The notes under the pieces: model-generated | The model's database searches: none | Told to the model about the DNA's origin: nothing | The model's input: only the letters and a program-made list of their open reading frames with translations | Source: Enterococcus plantarum | Lineage (GTDB): Bacteria > Bacillota > Bacilli > Lactobacillales > Enterococcaceae | DNA: 64,000 nt | Reading direction: 5' to 3' | NCBI RefSeq assembly: GCF_001730295.1 | Contig: NZ_MIKA01000012.1 | Location: forward strand, 215,041 to 279,040 | Translations under genes and position numbers: made by a program | Part shown: in pieces, positions 36,415 through 46,050 of the stretch | Layout of the letters: the number at the start of each line of letters is the position of its first letter | How positions within the stretch are numbered: position 1 is the first letter of the stretch

Positions 36415-39400
36415 TTAGCTTTCAGCGACGATTGCGCCGCCTTCTTTGACTTCTTCTAAACGAACAGAAACGATCTTCGACACACCTGATTCTTGCATTG
36501 TAACACCATACAACACGTCTGCCGCTTCCATCGTTCCTTTGCGGTGAGTGACCACAATAAATTGCGTATCTTCTTCAAATTCACTTAAATAATGGCCAAA
36601 ACGCGAAACGTTCGCATCATCTAAAGCGGCTTCGACTTCATCCAGCACACAGAACGGAACAGGTCTAACACGAATGATAGAGAACAATAAGGCAATCGCA
36701 GTTAAAGCACGTTCACCGCCAGAAAGTAAACTTAAATTTTGCAGTTTTTTACCTGGAGGTTGTGCTTCGATCTCGACCCCTGTGTTCAACAAATCTTCTG
36801 GATTGGTCAAAATCAACTCCGCTCGGCCCCCACCAAACATGTTAGGGAATACGACTTTAAATTGAGCCCGAATCGCTTCAAACACTTCGCTAAAGCGTGC
36901 TTTGACTTCCTCATCCATCTCACCCATAGTTTCAAACAACTGCTCTTTAGCATCTAATAAGTCATCACGCTGAGATACTAAAAATTCATGACGTTCATTA
37001 ACTTGTTCATATTGTTCGATGGCATTGAGATTGACAGGACCTAAGCGTTCGATATCACGTTTCAGACGCTTCACTTCAATTTTAGCCTGCTCTTTGTCGA
37101 TCGTCAGTTCATAATCTTCATTCGCACGTTCAAAGGTCAAACTGTATTCTTCTTGCAAATATTGTAAAGCGTTATCCAATTTGATTTCTGAACGGTTTTT
37201 CTCGACTTCAATCTTGGTCTGTTCCGTCAATAAATGCTGTTGTTGTTTATTTTCTTCTGCCAAACCTGTATCAATTTGATCCACTTGTTCTTGTAAATGT
37301 TGACGAGCCGTTTTTGCTTCTTGAATGTTTGTTTGTAGCTGCTCTTTTTTCTCAGCTAGTTGTTCTAATTGAACCGCTAAGCTTTCTTCTGTGACCTGAT
37401 GATCTGTCGAATGATCATTTAATTGTTGCAATTGTTGACGTAAAGCTGTCTCTCTTGCTAAGAATTCATCTAACTGGGTTTGTTTTTCTGCTGCTTGTTC
37501 AGTTAAATGAGCTAATTGTTCTGTAACAACAGCTTGATCTGCTTGGACTTGATTGAAACGTTCAAAAGCTTCCGCCCGTAACGTTTCCATTTGGCTAGCT
37601 TCTTGATCGACTTGCTTCATTTCTTGATCCAAACGATCTTTTGTTTGATTTAGTTCTTGCTGTTGTTGTGTTAGCTCTTCTTTTCTTACTTGATATTCCG
37701 TTAAAAATTGATGTAATTCACGAGCTTCAAATTCAAACAATCGTTGTTCTTTCGTTAAACGTGTAATCGTTTCTTCTTGATTCGCTAGTTTATTTTGTAA
37801 TTCTTGCTGTTTCAAACGGCTTGTCTCGCCAGTTGAACGTAATTGTTCTAATCTTTCATTGAGTTGTTTCACTTCATCGGTCAACTGCTGTACTTCTTTT
37901 TCGTTGATGGTCAATTGTTTTTCAACACGTTCCATTTGTTCCGTCAATGTCTGAAGTTCTTGCGTTTGAGAGAACAAGCTGCCTTGATTGCCTCGCTTAT
38001 TAGCACCACCGGTCATCGAACCCCCTGAGTTCATGACATCGCCCTCTAAAGAAACGACACGATACTGGTAATTGACCACCTTCGCTAATTGGTTAGCGCT
38101 CTCTAACGTTTCTGCTAACAAGGTCACACCCAATAGGTTTTGAATCACATTGCTGACTTCATCTGAAAAATGAACTAATTCACTGGCAATTCCTAGAAAC
38201 CCTGATATATTGCTGACGCGATCGCGTACTGCACTAGATACAGTTCTCGGTTTAATTGTCGTTAGCGGCAGAAAAGTTGCTCGTCCGCTATGTTGCTGTT
38301 TCAGAAACGTAATACCGGCACGTCCATCTTTTTCCGTTTCCACAACCACATGTTGTGCTGCGCCACCTAAAGCCGTTTCGATTGCTAAAGTATAGTCTTT
38401 AGGTACATCAATCAGTTCGGCAACTGCACCGACGATTCCGGTGAGTTGCTCTTTATGTTTTAATACAGCACGAACACCTTGATAAAATCCTGAATAATTC
38501 TCCTGAATTTCTTGTAGGCTTTTTTGACGAGCTTTGGCTTGTTGTACTTGGTTCATCGCTTGGTACATTTGCTTTTGTTCAACAGCTAATTGCCCTTGTT
38601 TTTGATCCAACTGATGTTTTAATTGCGTATATTGTTCTCTTTGAGCTGTTAACGCTTGGTCAGATGCAGTTGCGCTTGCTTCTAGTTGTTCTTTTTCAGC
38701 TAACGCATCAGTCATTTGTTTTTCCAACGCTTCATGTTTTTGAATAGAATGTTGATTTTTAGTCGTTTCTTGCTGATACTGACGTTCTAAATATTTTAAT
38801 TCATTGGTCGTATTCGCTTGTTCTTGCATCACTTCAACGTATTGGCTACGTAATTCTTCTAGTAATTCTTTTGACGATTTGCTATATTTTTCGACTTCTA
38901 GTTCTGAGGCTTTGATTGCATCAACTAATGATTCACGTTGGGCTTTTTTCTCCGTAACTTTTGTTTGTAAATCTTGAACTTCTTCACGATAACGTGTAAT
39001 TTTTTCAGCATTTTCTTCTAAAGACTGCTGATATTCACTTGTTGTTTGCATCGTGTGTTTTGAGCGTTCGACTAAGACATTTTTTTGTCCTTCGGTTTGT
39101 TTTAATGCTTCTGTAATTTGTAGAAGCTGTTGTTGTTCCGTTTCAATCTGCTCATCCAATTTGTTCCGTTTTCCCCGTAGTTGAAATAGTTCATCTTCTG
39201 AATCACGGATTTTTTTGCTGGCATTTTGTAACTTTTCTTCGATTTCAGCAAGTTCCTTTGTCTTGATTTCCCAAATTTCTTTGGCTACTTCGATTTCCGT
39301 TACAGTCAAGCTAACATCGATTTCTGTTAGACTCTCTTTAAGTTTCAAAAACTCTTTAGCCGCTTCACTTTGTGCAGCTAGGGGTGTTAGTTGGTCTTCT

Positions 39401-39993
39401 AATTCATAGATAATATCTTGCACACGACTTAAATTATCTTCTGTTTCAAATAGTTTTTGTTCTGCTTTTTTCTTGCGTTGTTTGTATTTCAAAACACCCG
39501 CTGCTTCTTCAAAAATACCACGGCGGTCTTCTGGTTTACTATTAAAAATCGCTTCGACTTTCCCTTGTGAAATGATCGAAAATGATTCTTTCCCCAATCC
39601 AGAATCCATAAATAAATCGTGGATATCTTTCAATCGACAAGCTTGTTTATTGATATAAAAGTCACTTTCACCTGTTCTGCGATATCTACGAGTCACACTG
39701 ATTTCAGTAAAATCTAAAGGTAAAAAGTGATCACTATTATCTAATACAACCGTTACTTCTGCAATATTCAATGCTTTACGGCCTTCCGAACCTGCAAAAA
39801 TAATATCTGGCATCTTCCCGCCTCGAAGACTTTTAGCAGACTGCTCACCTAAGACCCAGCGAATCGCTTCGGTGATATTACTTTTTCCGCTACCGTTCGG
39901 TCCAACGACAGCCGTCACACCATTTTCAAACTCTATAACAGTTCGATCCGCAAAGGATTTGAATCCTGCGATCTCAATTCGTTTTAAATACAC
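36415..39993 (-). CDS. smc: chromosome segregation protein SMC
   Basis: This 1192-residue ATPase organises and separates chromosomes with ScpA and ScpB. Walker A is GPNGSGKSN (about 32-40). Two long coiled coils flank the hinge (about 515-670, with GGSMTGGANKRG). The C-terminal head has LSLLSGGERALTAIALLF and Walker B PFCVLDEVEAALDDAN. The start is a GTG behind AAGGAG; a TTG seven codons upstream overlaps that site. Gln/Glu-rich coils explain several long antisense frames. It follows rnc by 23 nt. Confidence 0.97.
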   Translation of the reverse strand: MYLKRIEIAGFKSFADRTVIEFENGVTAVVGPNGSGKSNITEAIRWVLGEQSAKSLRGGKMPDIIFAGSEGRKALNIAEVTVVLDNSDHFLPLDFTEISVTRRYRRTGESDFYINKQACRLKDIHDLFMDSGLGKESFSIISQGKVEAIFNSKPEDRRGIFEEAAGVLKYKQRKKKAEQKLFETEDNLSRVQDIIYELEDQLTPLAAQSEAAKEFLKLKESLTEIDVSLTVTEIEVAKEIWEIKTKELAEIEEKLQNASKKIRDSEDELFQLRGKRNKLDEQIETEQQQLLQITEALKQTEGQKNVLVERSKHTMQTTSEYQQSLEENAEKITRYREEVQDLQTKVTEKKAQRESLVDAIKASELEVEKYSKSSKELLEELRSQYVEVMQEQANTTNELKYLERQYQQETTKNQHSIQKHEALEKQMTDALAEKEQLEASATASDQALTAQREQYTQLKHQLDQKQGQLAVEQKQMYQAMNQVQQAKARQKSLQEIQENYSGFYQGVRAVLKHKEQLTGIVGAVAELIDVPKDYTLAIETALGGAAQHVVVETEKDGRAGITFLKQQHSGRATFLPLTTIKPRTVSSAVRDRVSNISGFLGIASELVHFSDEVSNVIQNLLGVTLLAETLESANQLAKVVNYQYRVVSLEGDVMNSGGSMTGGANKRGNQGSLFSQTQELQTLTEQMERVEKQLTINEKEVQQLTDEVKQLNERLEQLRSTGETSRLKQQELQNKLANQEETITRLTKEQRLFEFEARELHQFLTEYQVRKEELTQQQQELNQTKDRLDQEMKQVDQEASQMETLRAEAFERFNQVQADQAVVTEQLAHLTEQAAEKQTQLDEFLARETALRQQLQQLNDHSTDHQVTEESLAVQLEQLAEKKEQLQTNIQEAKTARQHLQEQVDQIDTGLAEENKQQQHLLTEQTKIEVEKNRSEIKLDNALQYLQEEYSLTFERANEDYELTIDKEQAKIEVKRLKRDIERLGPVNLNAIEQYEQVNERHEFLVSQRDDLLDAKEQLFETMGEMDEEVKARFSEVFEAIRAQFKVVFPNMFGGGRAELILTNPEDLLNTGVEIEAQPPGKKLQNLSLLSGGERALTAIALLFSIIRVRPVPFCVLDEVEAALDDANVSRFGHYLSEFEEDTQFIVVTHRKGTMEAADVLYGVTMQESGVSKIVSVRLEEVKEGGAIVAES

Positions 39994-40016
39994 GAATAAA
40001 ACGGCTCCTTCCAAGC

Positions 40017-40709
40017 TTACTCAGGATTTTGTTTCAGCGCTCGTTCAGCGGCATCCTGTTCTGCTAATTTCTTCGATTTTCCCTGACCTGTTCCAATCAT
40101 TTTTTTGTTGACATACACTTCAACAAAAAAGATTCGATCATGAGCGGGTCCTTCTTCATTGACTAAACGATACTCAATGTTGACGTCCCCTTGTCGTTGT
40201 AAAACTTCTTGTAAATGTGTTTTGTGATCCATCTCATGTGAAAAAGCACCGGCATCAATTTTGGGAAAAATGACTTCTGCAATGAATTTTTTGACTGCAT
40301 CCACTTTTTGATCTAAGAACAACGCACCTAAAAATGCTTCAAATAGATCACAAAGTAATGCTGGACGTGTCCGTCCACCAGAATTTTCTTCTCCTTTGCC
40401 CAGAAGAATATATTGGTCGAAATGACATTCTTTTGCAAACTTTGACAAACTATCTTCACGAACGATTGCCGCTCTCATTTTTGTCAGCTTGCCTTCTGGC
40501 ATCTCTGGGAATTGTTTATACAAATATTGAGAAACCAATAATTCTAAAACGGCGTCTCCCAAAAATTCTAATCGTTCATTGTCAGATAGTTTTAAGTATC
40601 GATGCTCATTCACATAGGATGAATGGGTAAAAGCCTGTTCTAATAGGTTGACATCATGGAAAACAATGCCGTAACGTTCTTTTAATTCTGTAGTTAGCTG
40701 ATTGTCCAT
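40017..40709 (-). CDS. rnc: ribonuclease III
   Basis: This 230-residue double-strand-specific endoribonuclease processes rRNA precursors and regulates mRNAs. [20 protein letters not shown] holds the catalytic carboxylates, [13 protein letters not shown] the second metal site, and the C-terminal 75 residues form a dsRNA-binding domain ending near [13 protein letters not shown]. It heads the rnc-smc-HAD-ftsY operon. No acpP or plsX gene precedes it, unlike in Bacillus. Confidence 0.97.
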   Translation of the reverse strand: MDNQLTTELKERYGIVFHDVNLLEQAFTHSSYVNEHRYLKLSDNERLEFLGDAVLELLVSQYLYKQFPEMPEGKLTKMRAAIVREDSLSKFAKECHFDQYILLGKGEENSGGRTRPALLCDLFEAFLGALFLDQKVDAVKKFIAEVIFPKIDAGAFSHEMDHKTHLQEVLQRQGDVNIEYRLVNEEGPAHDRIFFVEVYVNKKMIGTGQGKSKKLAEQDAAERALKQNPE

Positions 40710-40746
40710 TTGCTACATTCCTTTAAGTTTATTTACAACCTTCTCT

Positions 40747-40775
40747 ATTATACTTTTTTTTACGGAATTTTTAAA
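40747..40775 (-). promoter_or_regulatory. promoter of the rnc-smc operon
   Basis: TTTAAA (40770-40775), 17 nt, TATAAT (40747-40752) on the minus strand. Confidence 0.6.
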
Positions 40776-40910
40776 TGGTTAGGGAGAAATTGCGCTAAAA
40801 TCACTGCTAAATTCATGTTATTTGAGGGATTTCCTATTGATTTTACAGTACAGTATGAGACTTTTTATAATAAACAAGGGGAATCTTAGTAATTTTTGTC
40901 ATTTAAAAAG

Positions 40911-40954
40911 GCAAAAAGCGTTCAAGATCATCCTACTATCTTGATACGCTTTTT
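40911..40954 (-). terminator. terminator of ndk
   Basis: AAAAAGCGTTCAAGAT and ATCTTGATACGCTTTTT pair with one internal mismatch, directly after ndk. Confidence 0.85.
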
Positions 40955-40957
40955 ACT

Positions 40958-41365
40958 TTAATTCGGTTCGTTAAAAAATCGCTTGATCTCAACCATAGCC
41001 GATTCTGGTGAATCTGACGCATGGATAATATTTTCGTAACTATTAGCACCGTAATCTCCCCGAATCGTTCCCGGTTCAGCTTCTAAACAATTTGTTGCGC
41101 CAACCATTTTACGAACCGTTTTAATGACGCTGTTTCCTTCTAAAACAAGATAAATAACTTCTGATGAAGTCATGTACGTTATCATATCTTCAAAGAAATC
41201 AAATTTCCTCACATGTGCGTAATGTTCTTCTGCTAATTCTCTGGACATTTGTGCTACTTTTAATTGGGTAAGCTTTAATTGCTTTTTCTCAAATCGCTGT
41301 AGGATTTCTCCAACTAATTTACGTGAAACGCCATCTGGCTTGATGATAACGAGTGTTTTTTCCAT
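40958..41365 (-). CDS. ndk: nucleoside diphosphate kinase
   Basis: This 135-residue enzyme equilibrates nucleoside di- and triphosphates through a phosphohistidine. It opens with EKTLVIIKPDGVSRKLVGEIL, and the active His is in NIIHASDSPESA (about 114). The short C-terminus is normal for Lactobacillales. The start is the ATG behind GGAGAGA; 21 upstream in-frame codons lack a site. It is the last recognisable core gene before the toxin region. Confidence 0.96.
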   Translation of the reverse strand: MEKTLVIIKPDGVSRKLVGEILQRFEKKQLKLTQLKVAQMSRELAEEHYAHVRKFDFFEDMITYMTSSEVIYLVLEGNSVIKTVRKMVGATNCLEAEPGTIRGDYGANSYENIIHASDSPESAMVEIKRFFNEPN

Positions 41366-41399
41366 ATGATCTCTCTCCTTTTTTTTCAAGCGAATAAGT

Positions 41400-41414
41400 T
41401 TGTAAGCGCTTAAA
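41400..41414. promoter_or_regulatory. candidate CcpA cre site upstream of ndk
   Basis: TTGTAAGCGCTTAAA matches the cre consensus at all but one fixed position and lies 35 nt before the ndk start. The rest of 41,415-41,650 shows no gene. Confidence 0.5.
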
Positions 41415-41650
41415 TTTAAGGTTATCACGCTTTAGAATTCACGTCTAGGCTACAAATGACAAAAAATGTTTTTTCTTTGTGATTGGTAGATAGTTTTGTG
41501 AAACTGATCGAATATCTAAGCGCGATTAAACACAAATAGTTATGAATAATTAACTTTTTTCTCTCTATAGATTTATATTATTTTACATACTAATCTAATC
41601 ATTCTTATTGAGGCTCGTCTCACCGAACTCTGTATATTACATTTCTCTTT

Positions 41651-42061
41651 TTAATGTGTTAAAAACTTTTCCGTATAATCATTATAACTTGGTTGTTCCT
41701 TAGTATTCATGGCATAAACTAGAGTGCCATCTAGATAATCATCACTATCTATTTTCAAAAATAACGCTAAATCGGTATTATCTTTTTCCGGAAATAGTAT
41801 AGAATATTTTTCATTATCAATCGTTAAACCATAATATTTAACGCCATTTTCAATTCCTATAACATTTTGTTTGTAGTCTAGTTTTTCATTTTCTTTATCG
41901 TTTGAAATATTTATTTCGTTGGCTTTAATTTCTATAGAATACACATTATCCGTCGCATCTTCCGCTTTCCAAGTTTTCTGAATCTCTTTTGACCCTGAAC
42001 AACCCACCATAATAATCAGAGTTATGCAAACTAAAAGAAAAATTTTGTACTTATTTTTCAT
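41651..42061 (-). CDS. small lipoprotein of unknown function
   Basis: This 136-residue protein has a signal peptide with lipobox IMVGC (Cys about 21), then a mostly beta-type domain of about 110 residues. It starts behind GGAAGG, two bases after the upstream gene, so the two are co-transcribed. I do not recognise a family. Surface-anchored lipoproteins occur among immunity proteins to extracellular-acting LXG toxins, so this could be one. It lies at the far end of the toxin block, away from any toxin, and the idea is weak. Confidence 0.75.
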   Translation of the reverse strand: MKNKYKIFLLVCITLIIMVGCSGSKEIQKTWKAEDATDNVYSIEIKANEINISNDKENEKLDYKQNVIGIENGVKYYGLTIDNEKYSILFPEKDNTDLALFLKIDSDDYLDGTLVYAMNTKEQPSYNDYTEKFLTH

Positions 42062-42062
42062 A

Positions 42063-42692
42063 TTAATACCTTCCTTCTATAAATTGGGGATTGTACTTAC
42101 TTTTTAATTCTTTGTTTATCGTATACTTATAATTAATCTCTTTGGATTTGTACGCAACTTCATTTGGCGAATAATATGCATTATCGTAATAAACCGCAAA
42201 GAGGAATGCCAAGATTTGATAATGTTTATTTAATGTATTTATTAAGTACGTGCTCTTATTATCGTAGGATATATTGTCTTTTTCAATCAGGCCTACTTGA
42301 ATGTCCTCAGAGTCATAGATTGGAATTTTTAATCCTTTTTTTCCTAGTCCTATTGCATAGAAGTAATACGTTTCATCATTGTAATTCAATTCAAAAAAAG
42401 TATAGCCAAACAACCATTTTGTTCTTCTTTCACACAAAGACCCCACCCAAACATTGTTTTCGTTAAATAGTTGAAATGGTAGTAGTCTCACATTTTTAGT
42501 ATAATCGAAACGGCTTAATGCATCTTTAATAATGGAAAATTGTAATTTGAAATTTTTATTTGCTATTGAGACATTAATCTGTGTTCTTAAATTTATTGGT
42601 ATTTTAGTCGTACCAATGATTTTATTTTCTTCTCTTAGTTCGTATATTTTTCCAAAGTTGGCTTTTGTTTGAATAAGTCTATTCGTTATCAT
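42063..42692 (-). CDS. protein of unknown function, possibly tubby/LURP-like fold
   Basis: This 209-residue protein has no signal peptide or long membrane segment. Alternating short beta-type stretches (for example KIYELREENKIIGTTKIP and IPIYDSEDIQVGLIEK) recall the tubby C-terminal-like (LURP/YxjI) fold, in which repeated strands surround a central helix. A hydrophobic helix YQILAFLFAVYYDNAYY lies near 160-176. It starts behind AAGGAG and is followed closely by the lipoprotein gene. The fold call is a pattern impression; a structure prediction would test it. Confidence 0.65.
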   Translation of the reverse strand: MITNRLIQTKANFGKIYELREENKIIGTTKIPINLRTQINVSIANKNFKLQFSIIKDALSRFDYTKNVRLLPFQLFNENNVWVGSLCERRTKWLFGYTFFELNYNDETYYFYAIGLGKKGLKIPIYDSEDIQVGLIEKDNISYDNKSTYLINTLNKHYQILAFLFAVYYDNAYYSPNEVAYKSKEINYKYTINKELKSKYNPQFIEGRY

Positions 42693-42749
42693 TAGATTTC
42701 TCCTTTTGGCGTCTTCCTAGATATACATTTCAAAATCAATGGATAAGTA

Positions 42750-43343
42750 TCAACTCTCATCATACTTACCTGATTTCATTTGCTTTTTTAAAATTCGAAA
42801 TGCTTTCTGTTGTGCAAATGGATGGACAGAATAATGGATTAGACTAGTTACAAAACTTACTAATAGTAATAGAATCTTATTTTCTGTTGACAGCCTGTTA
42901 ATTGAAAGTGAATATAAAAAAACATACCGTATCCCAATAAAAATATAAATTGTACCCATACCAGTAGCTTTAAATTACTTGAGTTCCTGAGAACTTTCAT
43001 TACTTCTTCTTTTTTGAAATTTTTTAATTCGTTTTCCTCTGGATTTCTCTACAAATTGATTAGCTAAAAGTTTTCCTATAATCCATCCTACTCCAAAAAG
43101 GCAAAGAACAGTTAAGTAAATCGGCATAAAAGAAACAAATTTAAACTGTTTGGCAAGTAGTGGAATTATTAACAGTCCTCCTACCATGCTTATTGACCAC
43201 GTACTGGATTTAGAATAGCTTCCTCTTGCTTTCTCAGTAAACGGACCATCAAATTCTTGGATAAACAATTCACTTTTGGATAAATCAAAGTAAATAGATT
43301 TATCTGTATCTATTTTCAGTAATGGTACACTTTTATCATTCAA
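42750..43343 (-). pseudogene. frameshifted paralogue of the immunity-like membrane protein at 54,263-54,856
   Basis: Three frames in order give one protein. MNDKSVPLLKIDTDKSIYFDL... runs to the KKFQKRR stretch. The next frame then gives KKEEVMKVLRNSSNLKLLVW and FIFLLGYGMFF. A third frame ends HYSVHPFAQQKAFRILKKQMKSGKYDE. Each part aligns with the intact 197-residue protein encoded at 54,263-54,856. The first shift falls at an A6 tract (near 43,010), the second at a T7 tract (near 42,915). As drawn the gene is broken. Because both lesions are in homopolymers, sequencing error or slippage-based switching should be excluded. Confidence 0.85.
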
Positions 43344-43552
43344 CTGAGTTCTCCCACTTTTTCTTAATAATAAATTCCCAAAAACTCATCTTACTTTATA
43401 TAGATAGATTTTTTTCTACTATTATGTTTAAAATTTTTATCATGAATATACTCACCAAAAATATTACTGGCTCCACCCTCATGACAATTCGATAAGCAGA
43501 AAAAAACTATCTATTTTTCTATTAAATCATTCTTTTTAGTTTATCAACTTTA

Positions 43553-44785
43553 TTATTTTTCCTTTTTCTTTTTAAAGGCTAGATAATAAAATATTGCTGG
43601 GAATGCTATTAAACTTACAAGACTTCCCGCACCATAAGATTCAGATAAATCCATTCCTTTTACCAATTGATTGATTGCCCCTAGTGTAAATAACACCGCA
43701 ATTACTAATGCCCATTTACGTTGTACCTTTTTTTCATTCATTTTTTTAGTCTCCTTTTCTGTGTCTCTTGAGATAATTTTCTCCATACCATTTACTCTAT
43801 TGTGTACTTGTTTTGTATCGCGCTTATCCCTCACTTTTTTTATAATCCACATTATGAAAGCTACCACAAAAAAGAGTAGGATCGCCATGAGAACATATGA
43901 AAATGTAATCTGCAGGCCTTTAGGCACCTTGTATCTATCTTCTATTTCTACCATGGCAACAATTAGTAGAACACCCATAATCACATACGTGGATGTCTTT
44001 TTTAAACGTTTTTTTAGAACTTCTTTCCATGGTTTTTCTGGCTCATCAATATAATTGACCCAATATTCTTTGTCTGTATTTAGTAGAAATGCAGAGTAGG
44101 CAAGCTCTATTGTTAATCTAGAAAAAGCAGCGCCTAAAAACATACCAAACACCAAGCCAAACACTCTCGCTAAATTCCCTGTTAAAAAGGCTCCTATCAT
44201 TGAAAAACCAAAGATTATCCATAGTGATTTTGACTCGTAAACCTTAGCTCGTGCAAAATAGTTAGCAGTTGTACGTTTCTCTGAAAACCCAATTTTTAAT
44301 TGTTTTTTTAACCAATAAAAATTATAAAAAAGAGAACCTAGATATGTTAATCCGAATAGTAACAGAACAATAATTGAAAACTCAGATTCATACCAAATTT
44401 CGTTTGGTTTATCCCATTGCGTTATCATATAAAACATAAACATTAAAACTGACGTAAGTAAAACTGAAAAAAATATTAACCAAATACTCGCAAAACCTTG
44501 ATGTCGGAACAGAAATTTTCTGGTAAAGCTGAGTCTAACTGTTAAAAATGTTAACAACATAAAGATTGCTATAAATACAATAAAGATATTAACCTTACTT
44601 TGTAGCGGATTTATTCCATAACCTAAAATAGCAACATTCCATGTTATTGGTAAACAAAGAAAAGTAATGACTAAGCCCGCCCAGGATATGTATAGCGAAC
44701 TAATACTTCCTCTAGTAACTACAAATGATTTAAAATATTCTTTGTTCATCTCTTCTGGCGATTTACTTTTACTACTTGTCTCCAC
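43553..44785 (-). CDS. polytopic membrane protein in the T7SS toxin region
   Basis: This 410-residue protein has about ten hydrophobic segments in two blocks (about 30-160 and 180-340), plus a final pair (about 360-405). A charged loop with EPEKPWKEVLKKRLKK lies between. The start is a GTG behind GGAGG with an 8-nt spacer; a TTG five codons earlier overlaps that site. No family is recognised. By position it is downstream of two DUF5085-like genes and could be an immunity or export-associated protein, but nothing in the sequence proves it. Confidence 0.7.
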   Translation of the reverse strand: METSSKSKSPEEMNKEYFKSFVVTRGSISSLYISWAGLVITFLCLPITWNVAILGYGINPLQSKVNIFIVFIAIFMLLTFLTVRLSFTRKFLFRHQGFASIWLIFFSVLLTSVLMFMFYMITQWDKPNEIWYESEFSIIVLLLFGLTYLGSLFYNFYWLKKQLKIGFSEKRTTANYFARAKVYESKSLWIIFGFSMIGAFLTGNLARVFGLVFGMFLGAAFSRLTIELAYSAFLLNTDKEYWVNYIDEPEKPWKEVLKKRLKKTSTYVIMGVLLIVAMVEIEDRYKVPKGLQITFSYVLMAILLFFVVAFIMWIIKKVRDKRDTKQVHNRVNGMEKIISRDTEKETKKMNEKKVQRKWALVIAVLFTLGAINQLVKGMDLSESYGAGSLVSLIAFPAIFYYLAFKKKKEK

Positions 44786-45140
44786 TAAATTAACCTCCAA
44801 ATCACAAATTCAATCCACTATTTGTAGTATAAAATAATGAAAATCTATACGGTTTTAACTTCCGCTCCCGTTAATAAAAAACTATATACATCAATATTAA
44901 TCCCAACATTAGAATTTTTATCATAAAATTCTTTGAATTCAAAACACATACAGAGAAAATAGTTCTCTAATATTTTAACAAAGATTAGACTACCTATATC
45001 TTGTTAATTCTAAGAAATAAGCAGCCTAACTAACAATATTTTTATTCGATTTCCACTTTTTCATACCAGTACTACTTTAAATAGGTTGTTCTTTGATTAC
45101 ATTATCCAACCTATCTTTATAAACATATAAGCTACACATT
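44786..45140. other. 355-nt AT-rich gap without a gene
   Basis: No coding frame with a ribosome site is seen on either strand. A weak hairpin (ATAGGTTG 45081-45088 with CAACCTAT 45107-45114), without a T run, follows the gene at 45,141. Confidence 0.5.
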
Positions 45141-45620
45141 TTACTCAGATATTTTTATTAAAATATCTGTAAATGTTTTACCATCTATTTGATTTACAAA
45201 GTAAAATGGTGGACTTGCTAATTCAGCATCCATATCTACAATTTGCTCAACTAGCATTCTTATCCCTTCTGAAAATTGATCTTCACTGTCCCCTTCCACT
45301 CTTACACCTAGCATATTGATAATTTCATAGTAGGACTGGTATCGATACTCTTCGGGCAACTCGTACGATTTTTCTTCTTCTACAGGGATAAACACTTGCA
45401 AAAGCATATCTATAGGATCTTCTAAATCAGAATTAATAGCGTAGAAAAAATTACTCGTTGGCGTATAACCACTCTGTACAACAGTCGTTATAAAGTCTTC
45501 AAATACCTTAGCAAAATCTTTTAAATCTACTTGATAATATCGGCTTACTACATTTTCAAAATGAATAGTTTGATTAAAGCCCACTCTGATTTCTTTTTTT
45601 TCTTTTCTTTTGTTAAACAT
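45141..45620 (-). CDS. DUF5085-like protein (second of a pair)
   Basis: This 159-residue acidic cytoplasmic protein contains the phrase FYAINSDLEDPIDMLLQVFIPVEEE, followed by a helical C-terminal half. The preceding gene encodes a protein of similar size and layout (hydrophobic-acidic segment VEFKPTEIENEEQIFKVYLPINEE), so the two look like diverged paralogues. Small proteins of this kind, grouped as DUF5085, occur in LXG toxin loci of Firmicutes. The layout recalls GyrI-like effector-binding domains. The start overlaps the upstream gene by 8 nt. The family assignment is from memory of such loci. Confidence 0.6.
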   Translation of the reverse strand: MFNKRKEKKEIRVGFNQTIHFENVVSRYYQVDLKDFAKVFEDFITTVVQSGYTPTSNFFYAINSDLEDPIDMLLQVFIPVEEEKSYELPEEYRYQSYYEIINMLGVRVEGDSEDQFSEGIRMLVEQIVDMDAELASPPFYFVNQIDGKTFTDILIKISE

Positions 45621-46050
45621 ACGGAATCACCAAATCTACCCAGTATTCTTCATAAATCTTAGAGAACAATAGTATGAGACGGTCTTCATATTGAATAGAG
45701 TTTTCTTGTAAATAGCTTTTCATCTCTTCCAATTTAGTTTCGATTCCTTCATCAAAAGGAACACGACTTCTTAATACCTTTTTAATGTCTAACTCGGGTA
45801 TCCATTTCCAATTTACGCCATCGTTTCCTTCACCTGAAACTTCTTCGTTTATTGGTAGATACACTTTAAATATTTGTTCCTCATTCTCTATTTCGGTTGG
45901 TTTGAATTCTACCATCGTAGGTCCATTTTGAAACCGACCCTCACCATAATTATTTAATTCGACCGTGCTCACAATTTCAATAATATCTTGGATGTTTCCG
46001 ACCATCTCTCTTGAAGCTAAATTCATCATCGTAAATCGTTGCTCATTCAT
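45613..46050 (-). CDS. DUF5085-like protein (first of a pair)
   Basis: This 145-residue protein opens MNEQRFTMMNLASREMVGNIQDIIE and has the beta-type block KVYLPINEEV in its middle. It overlaps the next gene by 8 nt and the upstream membrane-protein gene by 8 nt, so it belongs to the toxin-immunity transcript of the LXG gene at 46,681. The start follows GAAGGAG. The pair may be accessory immunity, adaptor or chaperone proteins; the function is not established. Confidence 0.6.
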   Translation of the reverse strand: MNEQRFTMMNLASREMVGNIQDIIEIVSTVELNNYGEGRFQNGPTMVEFKPTEIENEEQIFKVYLPINEEVSGEGNDGVNWKWIPELDIKKVLRSRVPFDEGIETKLEEMKSYLQENSIQYEDRLILLFSKIYEEYWVDLVIPYV

